From NCBI GenBank assembly GCA_938038385.1, contig CALHRD010000110.1, forward strand, positions 51,141 to 115,140: a stretch of 64,000 nucleotides of DNA, read 5' to 3'. The notes beneath the pieces were generated by a model. It had not been told where the DNA came from and did no database searches. It saw only the letters and a program-made list of their open reading frames with translations. The position numbers and the translations under genes were made by a program. Below are positions 8,276 to 16,147 of the stretch, piece by piece. The first letter of the stretch is position 1; every line of letters begins with the position of its first letter. The stretch is from an uncultured Burkholderiales bacterium. Lineage in GTDB: Bacteria; Pseudomonadota; Gammaproteobacteria; Burkholderiales; Thiobacillaceae.

Positions 8276-9459
8276 TGCAGCGTCCCCGCCAGGTCGAAGA
8301 TGGGCATATACAGCAGCACGACGATGGCACCGATGAGCAGGCCGATCAGCACCATCAGCACGGGCTCGACGAGCCGCGTGAGCCAGTCCACCGCACGCGA
8401 CAGCTCCTCGTCATAAAAGGCGGCGATGGATTCCATCATCGCCCCCATGCGTCCGCTCTTCTCCCCCACGCGCAGCATGCGCAGCGCCACCGGCGTGGTG
8501 AGCCCCGCCTGTTCCAGGCCATGGGAGATCGACTTGCCCTCGCGGATGTCGCGTGTGGCCGAGGCGAGCCGCTGACGCAGCTCGGGATGCAGCAGTCCCT
8601 CGGCCATGGAGAGCGCCGTCACCACCGGTATGCCGCCGGAGAGCAGCATGCCGACGGTGCGGTAGAAGCGCGTGAGCTGGAAGACACGCAGTCGCTCCCC
8701 CAGGGTGGGGATGCGCCACAGCAACCGCGACACGGCCGCCCGCACCGGTGCCTGGCGCAGGGCATAAACCGCAGCGGCGACGATGGCCAGCAGCGTCAGC
8801 CCGACCAGATGGGCATGCGCCTGGATGAAGCCGCCCCACGCCATCAGCAGCCGTGACCCCAACGGCAGCTGCGCCAGATTGTCGGCATAGATGCCGGAGA
8901 AGCGCGGCACCACCCAGCCCATCAGATAGATCGCCACCAGGCTCCCCACGGTGAGCAGCAGGGTGGGATAGACCGCAGCGGCGGCCACCTTCTTGCGGAT
9001 CGCCTCCACCTGCTCCTGGTAGGCCACGTAACGCGTCAGGGCCTCGGGCAGGTCGCTGGTCTTCTCCGAAGCGCGCACCGTGGCCACGTACAGCGCCGGG
9101 AAGGCGTCGGGATAGTGGGCGATGGCGGCGGAGAAGGATTCCCCCTCGTACAGATGCGCCAGCACCTGGGTAAGCAGCTTGCGCGTCTCGCTGCGCGACT
9201 CCTTTTCCGCCAGGGTCTGCAGGGCCTCGACCAGGGAAAGGCCGCTGCCGAGCAACGCGAGCAGCTCGCGCGAGAACAGGGTGAGCGGGAAACGGTAGCG
9301 GCGCGCCGGCCAGGCGAGGGACAGGCTGCCCCTCGGCCGTACCGCGAGCACCGTCAGGCCCATGCGCCGCACCTGAGCGGCGGCTTCATCCGCGTGTGCG
9401 GCCTCGAGGCGCAGATGCCTGCGGCCGTTGCCGGACAGGGCCGTGACCTGGTACTGCAT
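8272..9459 (-). CDS. gspF: Type II secretion inner-membrane platform protein GspF
   Basis: The 395-residue protein has the duplicated GspF/PilC domain: FSRELLALLGSGLSLVEALQ in the first copy and FYRTVGMLLSGGIPVVTALS in the second, with hydrophobic segments near PTLLLTVGSLVAIYLMGWV, the central LTLLAIVAAAVYAL and the C-terminal LVEPVLMVLIGLLIGAIVVL. It is the polytopic platform that the ATPase acts on. It lies two bases downstream of gspG and overlaps gspE by four bases. Confidence 0.96.
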   Translation of the reverse strand: MQYQVTALSGNGRRHLRLEAAHADEAAAQVRRMGLTVLAVRPRGSLSLAWPARRYRFPLTLFSRELLALLGSGLSLVEALQTLAEKESRSETRKLLTQVLAHLYEGESFSAAIAHYPDAFPALYVATVRASEKTSDLPEALTRYVAYQEQVEAIRKKVAAAAVYPTLLLTVGSLVAIYLMGWVVPRFSGIYADNLAQLPLGSRLLMAWGGFIQAHAHLVGLTLLAIVAAAVYALRQAPVRAAVSRLLWRIPTLGERLRVFQLTRFYRTVGMLLSGGIPVVTALSMAEGLLHPELRQRLASATRDIREGKSISHGLEQAGLTTPVALRMLRVGEKSGRMGAMMESIAAFYDEELSRAVDWLTRLVEPVLMVLIGLLIGAIVVLLYMPIFDLAGTLQ

Positions 9460-9461
9460 GT

Positions 9462-9893
9462 CTACCAGTTGGTGATGTCGGCCGCCAGGTCGGTGCCGCC
9501 CGGCTGCCCGTCCTTGCCGAAGGATAGGATGTCCACCTCGCCGTGCTCGCCGGGGGAACGGTATTGATACGGGTTGCCCCAGGGGTCTGCAGGCACCGCC
9601 TTTTTCAGATAGGGCCCCTGCCAGCGGCTCTCGCCCTGGGGTTGGGCCGTGAGGGCAGCCAGACCCTGCTCGGTCGTGGGATAGCGCCCCACGTCCAGCC
9701 GGTACTGGTCGAGCGCGTCCTCGAACGCCTTGATCTGCGCGCGCGCCGTCTTGATCTTGGACTTGTCCTCCTGCTTGAAGTAGTTGGGCGCCACATAGCC
9801 GATGAGCAGGCCCAGGATGACCAGAACGATGAGCAATTCCAGCAGGGTGAAGCCGGCGGCGCGACCGACCCGCAAAGCGCCTGATATCTGCAT
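9462..9893 (-). CDS. gspG: Major pseudopilin GspG
   Basis: A canonical GspG. The leader RAAG precedes FTLLELLIVLVILGLLIGYV (Glu5 present), followed by KFKQED-like helix residues, YPTTEQGLAAL, WQGPYLKKAVPADPWGNPY and the calcium-binding C-terminus around DILSFGKDGQPGG ending ITNW. I prefer the ATG at 9893, which gives a 14-residue leader; an ATG at 9932 gives a 27-residue leader and cannot be excluded, as neither has a strong ribosome site. It is the first gene of the operon, so the promoter should lie in the 200 bases upstream. Confidence 0.94.
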   Translation of the reverse strand: MQISGALRVGRAAGFTLLELLIVLVILGLLIGYVAPNYFKQEDKSKIKTARAQIKAFEDALDQYRLDVGRYPTTEQGLAALTAQPQGESRWQGPYLKKAVPADPWGNPYQYRSPGEHGEVDILSFGKDGQPGGTDLAADITNW

Positions 9894-10103
9894 GCTGGCG
9901 ATTCCGTTTCCGTGTGCACGACGTCGATTCATATCACATTCGTGTTAACGGCCCAACAGGGCGGGGTCTGAAGGCCGTGCCAGTCATCCCATCCCCCATC
10001 CCCCGCCCATGCCAACGCACCACAGGTGTCTTACCCGACGTCGAGCCATGGGTATCTGCCACGGTTATCATGGTGCCCATTTTCGTGACACCCCATCTCG
10101 ATC

Positions 10104-11382
10104 GTGCCCAACCTGCCTCCAAGCGCCCTCATCGCCGCCCCCCTCCTCCTCATCCTCGGCATCTGGCTGGCCAGCCTGGCACCGAGCGCGGAGGTGGCGT
10201 GGGTGCTGGGCCTGCTGCTTCTGACCGTCTATCTCTTCGCCTTCGAGGTCCTGCGTGTGGACGTGGCGGCGGTGGGCATCCTCGTGCTGCTCGGGTTGCT
10301 GAGCAGCGCCCATGACCTCATCGGCCTCACGCGGCCGCTGGTGCCTGCCGCGGAGCTTTTCCAGGGCCTTGCCAGCAACGCGGTGGTTTCCATCATCGGC
10401 GTCATGATCATCGGCGCCGGTCTGGACAAGACAGGGCTGATGAACCAGGTGGCCGGGGCGATGCTGAAGCTGGCCGGGCGGACCGAGGCGCGCATCATCC
10501 CGGCGGTATCGGGCACGGTGGGTCTCATCTCTGGTTTCATGCAGAACGTCGGCGCGGCGGCGCTCTTCCTGCCGGTGGTGGGCCGCATCGCCGCGCGCAC
10601 CGGCATCCCCCTGTCGCGCCTGCTCATGCCCATGGGTTTTTGCGCCATCCTCGGCGGTACGCTCACCCTCGTCGTCTCCAGCCCGCTCATCCTGCTCAAC
10701 GATCTGCTCCTGTCCTCCAACAAGGCCCTGCCGCCGGAGCAGCAGATAGCGACCTGGTCGCTGTTCTCCGTCACCCCCATCGGACTCGCCCTGCTCGCCA
10801 GCGGCATCGCCTATTTCGTCGTCGCCAGCCGCTACGTCCTGCCAAGCCGCCGGCATGAGGAGATCACCCGCGCCACCGGCACCCTGCATTATTTCCAGGA
10901 GCTCTATGGCCTGGACTATGCCCTGAGCAAGGTGTTGGTCCCCGCTGGCGCCCCGCTGGTCGGTCAGACCCTGGATGAGGTGGAACGGGCCTATCGCATC
11001 CGCGTCATCGCCGTGCGGCACGGCGGCCTGGATCGCCGGGCGGACCCTTGCCGCGCTCGGCGACGTCGCGGTCTGGGGTCTGCAGCTCGCCATCGCCGTA
11101 CTGGCCACCGTCTTCACCCTGGTCATGTCCAACGTCGGCGCGACGGTATTGCTGGTGCCGCTGGCGGTCAACATCGCCTTCACGGCGGGCGCGAACCCTG
11201 CCGTGTTCGCCCTGACCGTGGCGCTCGCCACCTCGAATGCCTTTCTTTTGCCGACGCATCAGGTCAATGCCCTGATCATGGGCCCCGGCGATTACCGTGT
11301 GGCCGACTTCCTGCGTGCCGGCGGCATCATGACCGTGTTGTTCATCGCGGTGATGATGCTGATGCTCAACCTGCTCTACTGA
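10104..11382 (+). pseudogene. SLC13-family permease, internally deleted and frameshifted
   Basis: From a GTG at 10104 the frame encodes the first membrane half of an SLC13/DASS permease with TrkA-C domains (VVSIIGVMIIGAGLDKTGL, ISGFMQNVGAAALFLPVVGR, GGTLTLVVSSPLILLNDLLL) up to YRIRVIAVRHGG inside the first TrkA-C domain. Homology then jumps to another frame at GTAAWIAGR and continues through the last membrane segments (VMSNVGATVLLVPLAVNIAF, TSNAFLLPTHQVNALIMGPG) to a stop at 11382. Family members are about 600 residues; the remnant is about 425, so roughly 180-200 residues appear missing at 11017-11026. Transport function is almost certainly lost unless this is an assembly error. Confidence 0.85.
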
Positions 11383-11402
11383 CCTCGGCCGCCGGCGCCA
11401 GG

Positions 11403-13151
11403 ATGACGACCGACCTGCCCCCGCGCACCCTGGCCGGCCTGCTGGGCCTGCTGCTTGTCTTCCTGCTGGTCACGCCGAGCGGCATCCACGCCGATGACCG
11501 TCCCCAACCCGAACTGGCATCGGGCTTCACGCCCAGACCGGTCACCGTCGGCAAGCGCTACATGGCCGTCACCGCCAACGCGCACGCGACGCAGGCGGCA
11601 GTGGAGATGCTGGCACGCGGCGGCTCGGCGGTGGATGCCGCCATCGCCGCACAGCTCGTGCTCAACGTCGTCGAGCCGCAGTCCTCGGGCATCGGCGGCG
11701 GCGGCTTCCTGCTCCATTACGACCGCGGCAGCGGCCAGATCCTGGCCTATGATGGGCGCGAAACGGCCCCGGCGACGGCACGGCCGGACCGGTTCCAGCG
11801 CGCGGAGGGCCAGCCCCAGCCCTTCGGAGCGGCGGTGACCGGCGGCATGGCGGTGGGTGTGCCGGGTCTCGTCGCCATGCTGGCGCAGGCGCACGCGGCG
11901 CACGGCCGGCTGCCATGGGCGGACCTTTTTGCCCCCGCCATCCGACTCGCCGAGGCGGGTTTTCCCGTCTCGCCGCGGCTCAACCACCTGCTCGCCAGGG
12001 ATGCAGCCCTGCCGCACGACCCGCAGGCCCGGCGGCTGTTCTATGACGCGGCCAGGCGTCCCCTGCCGGTGGGGGCGCGGCTGCGCAATCCAGAACTGGC
12101 CGGTGTCCTGCGCCGGATCGCTGCCGGGGGCGCGTCGAACTTCTATGCCGGCGAGCTGGCCCGGGACATCGTCGCGACCGTGCGCAACGCCCCCAGTCAC
12201 CCGGGCGACCTGACCATGGCGGACCTGGCGGCCTACCGGCCCAAAGCGCGCGCGCCGGTCTGCACGCCCTACCGGGGTTTCCGGGTCTGCAGCATGCCAC
12301 CACCGGCAGGCGGGGTGACGCTGCTGCAGATCCTGGGCTTGCTCGATCACTTCGAGCCACGCCACCCCGAGGACGCTATGGCGGTGCACCGCTTCGCCGA
12401 GGCGGGTCGATTGGCCTACGCCGACCGTGCCCACTACCTTGCCGACCCGGATTTCGTCGCCGTACCGGTGGCCCGCCTGCTCGACCCGGGCTATCTCGCC
12501 ACCCGCGCCCGTCTGATCCGCGACGAGGCCAGCCTGGGTCGCGCCGCGCCGGGTGAACTACCGGCAGCGTCCGCGACCGCAGGCGCAGGCATCGAGCGCC
12601 CGGCCACCACCCATCTGTCCGTGGTCGATGCCGACGGCAACGCGGTGGCCCTGACCAGCTCCATCGAGGACGCCTTCGGCAGCCGCCTGATGGTGCAGGG
12701 CTTCCTGCTCAACAACCAGTTGACCGACTTTGCCTTCCGCCCGGTTGAGGCGGGACACGCGGTGGCGAACCGGGTCGAAGGCGGCAAGCGGCCGCTCTCC
12801 GCCATGAGCCCAACCCTGGTGTTGGATCGCGAGGGCAGGCTCTACGCGGTGCTGGGCTCGCCCGGCGGCGGCCGCATCATCAACTATGTCGCACGTGCGG
12901 TGGTCGCACTCATCGACGGCGATCTGACGCTGGACGAGGTCGTGCGCCTGCCGCATGCCGGCAGCCGCAATGGTCCGACGGAACTGGAACGCGACCGCGC
13001 TCCGCCCGCCCTAGCCGAGGCCCTCCGCCGGCGTGGGCACGAGATCGTCGAGGCCGAGATGACCAGCGGCCTGCACCTCATCGTCGGCGTGGATGGGCAG
13101 TGGATCGGCGCCGCCGACCCCCGACGCGAGGGGTACGCGGCCGGGGAGTGA
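11403..13151 (+). CDS. ggt: Gamma-glutamyltransferase
   Basis: A 582-residue periplasmic Ntn-hydrolase precursor. A signal peptide is visible (TLAGLLGLLLVFLLVTPSGIHA). The large subunit carries GGSAVDAAIAAQLVLNVVEP and SSGIGGGGFLLHYD. The autocatalytic processing Thr lies in ATTHLSVVDADGNAVALTSS, followed by small-subunit motifs FGSRLMVQGFLLNNQ, KRPLSAMSPTLVLD and GSPGGGRIINYV. It would cleave gamma-glutamyl bonds of glutathione. The start is the ATG at 11403, just before the signal peptide. An uninterrupted frame from the broken transporter upstream leads into this gene, but the joining stretch is arginine-rich out-of-frame sequence, so the two should not be annotated as one protein. Confidence 0.95.
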   Translation: MTTDLPPRTLAGLLGLLLVFLLVTPSGIHADDRPQPELASGFTPRPVTVGKRYMAVTANAHATQAAVEMLARGGSAVDAAIAAQLVLNVVEPQSSGIGGGGFLLHYDRGSGQILAYDGRETAPATARPDRFQRAEGQPQPFGAAVTGGMAVGVPGLVAMLAQAHAAHGRLPWADLFAPAIRLAEAGFPVSPRLNHLLARDAALPHDPQARRLFYDAARRPLPVGARLRNPELAGVLRRIAAGGASNFYAGELARDIVATVRNAPSHPGDLTMADLAAYRPKARAPVCTPYRGFRVCSMPPPAGGVTLLQILGLLDHFEPRHPEDAMAVHRFAEAGRLAYADRAHYLADPDFVAVPVARLLDPGYLATRARLIRDEASLGRAAPGELPAASATAGAGIERPATTHLSVVDADGNAVALTSSIEDAFGSRLMVQGFLLNNQLTDFAFRPVEAGHAVANRVEGGKRPLSAMSPTLVLDREGRLYAVLGSPGGGRIINYVARAVVALIDGDLTLDEVVRLPHAGSRNGPTELERDRAPPALAEALRRRGHEIVEAEMTSGLHLIVGVDGQWIGAADPRREGYAAGE

Positions 13152-13320
13152 GCAATGGTAGGCTACCCTGGCCCTGCAGGCGACCAGACCTCCAGGGAGG
13201 TGGTGGTGGCACCACTGCGGGATGGCGCCCCTGCTCACCGCACTGCACATGATCCATGTCTGCCGAGAACGCACCTCGGCACCTGTGGTCACAGGCTAAT
13301 CTGTTCAGAAAGCAAAGACG

Positions 13321-13818
13321 ATGCGCAACTGGGGCGTGGGCATGATCGTCGCCGCCTGGCTGCTGCTGGGCGGTGTGGTCTGGCTGGCCATGGACGGCTG
13401 GGTGGAGCGGCAGGAAAATCCCAATGCCGGTCTCGCCCGGATGGCCGCATCCGACAGCGTGGTGCTCAGGCGCAACGCCGGCGGACACTTCGTGGCGCCA
13501 GGACGCATAAACGGCGTGCCGGTGACCTTCCTGGTGGACACGGGTGCGACCAACGTCGCCATGCCTACGGAAGTGGCCCGTGCCGTCGGCGCCGAACGGG
13601 GCCCCGCCCTGCGCACCGCCACCGCCGCCGGCGTCACCACCGCCTATGCCACCCGCCTCGCGTCGGTCGAACTGGCGGGCCTTGCCGCCAGCAATGTCAG
13701 CGGCGTCATCGTGCCGGACATGCCGGGTGACACGGTGCTGCTCGGCATGAGCTTCCTCTCCCGTTTCGCCGTCGGCATGGAAGGCGGCGAGATGCACATC
13801 CGCGCCCGCGCACCCTGA
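13321..13818 (+). CDS. Retropepsin-like aspartic protease (clan AA)
   Basis: A 165-residue protein with an N-terminal transmembrane helix (GMIVAAWLLLGGVVWLAM) and one retroviral-type protease domain. The catalytic motif is FLVDTGATNVAMP; the partner hydrophobic-hydrophobic-Gly motif is VLLGMSFLSRF. It matches the membrane-anchored periplasmic aspartic protease family (TIGR02281-like) common in proteobacteria, which would act as a homodimer. The 169 bases upstream carry several short dyads but no coding region. It converges on the nap operon and shares its terminator region. Confidence 0.88.
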   Translation: MRNWGVGMIVAAWLLLGGVVWLAMDGWVERQENPNAGLARMAASDSVVLRRNAGGHFVAPGRINGVPVTFLVDTGATNVAMPTEVARAVGAERGPALRTATAAGVTTAYATRLASVELAGLAASNVSGVIVPDMPGDTVLLGMSFLSRFAVGMEGGEMHIRARAP

Positions 13819-13840
13819 AAAAAGCCGCCCGCAGGCGGCC
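13818..13840 (-). terminator. Rho-independent terminator of the nap operon
   Basis: Read on the minus strand, GGCCGCC-TGCG-GGCGGC is followed directly by six T residues, a 6-bp GC stem with a 4-base loop. It lies about 45 bases after the napB stop. On the plus strand the A-run precedes the hairpin, so it would serve only the minus strand well. Confidence 0.85.
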
Positions 13841-13885
13841 GGAGGACGCATGTCATCTGTTCAGGGCATGACTCTGCACATCGGG

Positions 13886-14341
13886 CTATCTGTCCCGACC
13901 CAGCCTGTTCTCGACCAGGGGTTCGACCTTGGCCTGCGGGGCATGACAGGCGGTGCAGACGTGGTGGCCGCCATCCAGCGTGCCCGCCTTGACATCGGTA
14001 TAGTGGCTCGCCGACACGGGGGTGGGCACACCCTTGGGCACGGCCTGGCCCAGCATGGCGGGCTGGACATGACAGCCCACGCACAGGTTTTTCTCGCGCG
14101 TGATCGGGGTATAGGCGCTGACGTCATGCGGGATCATCGGCGGCGCGGTGTGATAGGGCGGTGCATACTGCTTGCCGGCGCCGGGACGGTCGGCCGGATA
14201 ATCGAACGCCTCCGGCACCGGGTCGGTGAAGACGCTGGTCTTGGACAGGCCCATGGCGTCATCCGGTATGGGCTGGTTCGTGGCGGCGCAGGCACACAGG
14301 GTCAGAAACATCCCGGCATACAGTACGATCTGTTTGCTCAT
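13886..14341 (-). CDS. napB: Periplasmic nitrate reductase diheme cytochrome subunit NapB
   Basis: A 151-residue small subunit that passes electrons to NapA. Two c-type heme sites are visible, CVGCH (Cys87-His91) and CTACH (Cys129-His133), with candidate distal ligands in YHTAPP (His64) and at His72, His113 and His126. A GAGGAGAACGAG ribosome site precedes the ATG at 14341. The N-terminal signal contains LTLCACAAT; Cys18 could be a lipobox cysteine, which would make this NapB membrane-tethered, unlike the usual soluble form. It is the last gene of the operon, 14 bases after napH. Confidence 0.95.
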   Translation of the reverse strand: MSKQIVLYAGMFLTLCACAATNQPIPDDAMGLSKTSVFTDPVPEAFDYPADRPGAGKQYAPPYHTAPPMIPHDVSAYTPITREKNLCVGCHVQPAMLGQAVPKGVPTPVSASHYTDVKAGTLDGGHHVCTACHAPQAKVEPLVENRLGRDR

Positions 14342-14355
14342 CTCGTTCTCCTCGG

Positions 14356-15288
14356 TCAATTCACGCGTGAACCGGCCCCCCTTGACCGCGCATTGTGTAT
14401 GCGGATCAGAGGCCGCCAATCGAAGGCCAGGCTGCCCTCGGGACACAGGGGACTGCAGCGCCCGCAGTTGCTGCACTCGCCGGAATAGACGAAGCCAACC
14501 GCCTCGATCCGTTTCAGATTCAGCACCTGGGGCTCGGGACAGACACGGGCGCACTCTCCGCAGTGGGTGCAGGTCGAGGCATCGAAACGTACCCGCAACT
14601 GTGCGGTGTGCCTGCCGACGACCGACCAGAACGCCCCCAGGGGACAGAGATGGCCGCACCAGCCGTTCTTCAGGATCAGCAGATCGAACAGGAAGATGGC
14701 CAGCAGGGCGATGAAGCCCAAACCCAGGCCGAAGATGATCTCCCGGTGCATCATGCCGATGGGGCTCACCCACTCGAAGGCCGCCACCCCCGTGACCACC
14801 GACAGGACGAGGGCCGCGGCCAGCATCAGGTAGCGCACGCTGCGGTTGATGTGGAAGATTGGCCTTATGTCCAGCCGCATGCGCAACCAGGCGGCCAGGT
14901 CCGTCACCAGGTTCACGGGGCAGACCCAGGCACAGTACACACGCCCCCCCGCCAGGAGATAGATCGCGAAGACGATGCCAGCTCCCAGCACGACCTCGGT
15001 CTGCAGCACGTGGCCGGTGAGGAAGATCTGCAGGACGGCGAAGGGGTCGGCGAGCGGGATCAGACCGATGAACTTGGAGGCCGACAGATTTCCGGTGAGC
15101 AGGGGCACATCCTTCGCCACCTGCCAGCCCCAGTGGGCGGTACCGAAGAACATGAGCAGGATGCCGAACTGGGAGACACGGCGCAGCAGGATGTAACGCC
15201 AGGACCACAGACGCTGACCGAACGTGCGCTGGCGGATCTTCTCGATCGAGGCGAGCGCTTCCTGCCTGAGTTCTTCACCGGCGTTCAC
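14356..15288 (-). CDS. napH: NapH, membrane quinol dehydrogenase component
   Basis: A 310-residue polytopic protein with four to five hydrophobic segments, the CxxxCP motifs (YCAWVCPVN and WCGHLCPLG) that define the NapH/NosR/CcoG group, and two C-terminal 4Fe-4S ferredoxin motifs (CTHCGECARVCP and CSNCGRCSPLCP). It oxidises quinol together with NapG. It overlaps the napG stop by four bases. The cluster pair sits at the cytoplasmic end according to what is known of the family. Confidence 0.95.
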   Translation of the reverse strand: MNAGEELRQEALASIEKIRQRTFGQRLWSWRYILLRRVSQFGILLMFFGTAHWGWQVAKDVPLLTGNLSASKFIGLIPLADPFAVLQIFLTGHVLQTEVVLGAGIVFAIYLLAGGRVYCAWVCPVNLVTDLAAWLRMRLDIRPIFHINRSVRYLMLAAALVLSVVTGVAAFEWVSPIGMMHREIIFGLGLGFIALLAIFLFDLLILKNGWCGHLCPLGAFWSVVGRHTAQLRVRFDASTCTHCGECARVCPEPQVLNLKRIEAVGFVYSGECSNCGRCSPLCPEGSLAFDWRPLIRIHNARSRGAGSRVN

Positions 15289-16055
15289 AGTCCACCCTCA
15301 TTCAGGTAGTCCATGCCGGGCGCCCGCTTGGGCGTGGCCGCTGGCGGCGCACTCGAAGCCGCGGGCGGTGCGGGCTTGAAGTCCTGGGTGATCTCGGTGT
15401 CGAAGGTCCAGCCCAGACGATAATGGTCGCCGATCTTGCCCTGCACCATCTTGTGGGGCAGCACGCGGATCGCAGCTTCGGTCGTCGGACAGGCCTTCTC
15501 GCAGATGCCGCAGCCGGTGCAGGCGTCCGAGTGGACGATGGGATAGAACATCGCATGCTTGGAGATCGGCCGGGGGTGCGTCTCCAGGGTGATGGCCTTG
15601 CCCTTGAGCGGACATTCGCGATGGCAGATCTCGCAGCGCAGACCCCGCCAGGACAGACAGTTCTCCAGGTCGATGACCGCCAGCCCCATGCGGGAATCGT
15701 TGATGTCCTTCAGCTCGGGCGACAGCGCCCCGGTCGGACAGGCCTTCATGCAGGGGATGTCGGGACACAGATAGCAGGGGATGTCGCGCGGGATGAAGTA
15801 AGGCGTGCCGATGGGCAGATCACCTCCCGCGGCAGCCAGGTCGAGGGTGTCGTAGGGACAGGCGTTGACGCACTTGCCACACTTGATACAGGTCGCGTTG
15901 AAATCCGCCTCCGGCAGTGCACCCGGCGGGCGCAGGGCGAAGGGATGTGCCCGCGCTTCCTGACGCAGCATGTAGAGCCATAGCATGGCCCCCGTGGCGG
16001 CAACGGCCGTGCCCTGGGCCACGTGGACCATGAATTCGCGCCGTTTCACATCCAT
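15285..16055 (-). CDS. napG: NapG, periplasmic 4Fe-4S ferredoxin-type subunit
   Basis: The 256-residue protein has a Tat-type signal (KRREFM, then a hydrophobic core) and four 4Fe-4S binding motifs: CIKCGKCVNACP, CYLCPDIPCMKACP, CEICHRECP and CTGCGICEKACP. It relays electrons from NapH towards NapB and NapA. The C-terminus has an Ala/Pro-rich tail. About 92 bases without a gene separate it from napA, the longest gap inside the operon. Confidence 0.95.
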   Translation of the reverse strand: MDVKRREFMVHVAQGTAVAATGAMLWLYMLRQEARAHPFALRPPGALPEADFNATCIKCGKCVNACPYDTLDLAAAGGDLPIGTPYFIPRDIPCYLCPDIPCMKACPTGALSPELKDINDSRMGLAVIDLENCLSWRGLRCEICHRECPLKGKAITLETHPRPISKHAMFYPIVHSDACTGCGICEKACPTTEAAIRVLPHKMVQGKIGDHYRLGWTFDTEITQDFKPAPPAASSAPPAATPKRAPGMDYLNEGGL

Positions 16056-16147
16056 GGTTTCAAGGTTCCAGGGTCAAGGCCAGATCCTGGGGGATGTGCC
16101 ATGACGATCTCCCTGCTACCCGCGCCCAGCCCTTTGCACCTGACTCG

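Noticed and set aside
5819..8416. Long plus-strand open frame (865 codons)
   Set aside because: It is antisense to gspE and the GspL-like gene and has the low-complexity composition of GC-rich shadow frames with no recognisable domain.
10104..13151. One 1015-residue transporter-glutamyltransferase fusion protein
   Set aside because: The centre is arginine-rich out-of-frame sequence, the transporter homology continues in another frame to a stop at 11382, and ggt has its own start and signal peptide.
13152..13320. Possible RNA element between ggt and the aspartic protease
   Set aside because: Several short dyads are present (for example GGTAGGCTACC) but none forms a recognisable riboswitch or terminator with a T-run.
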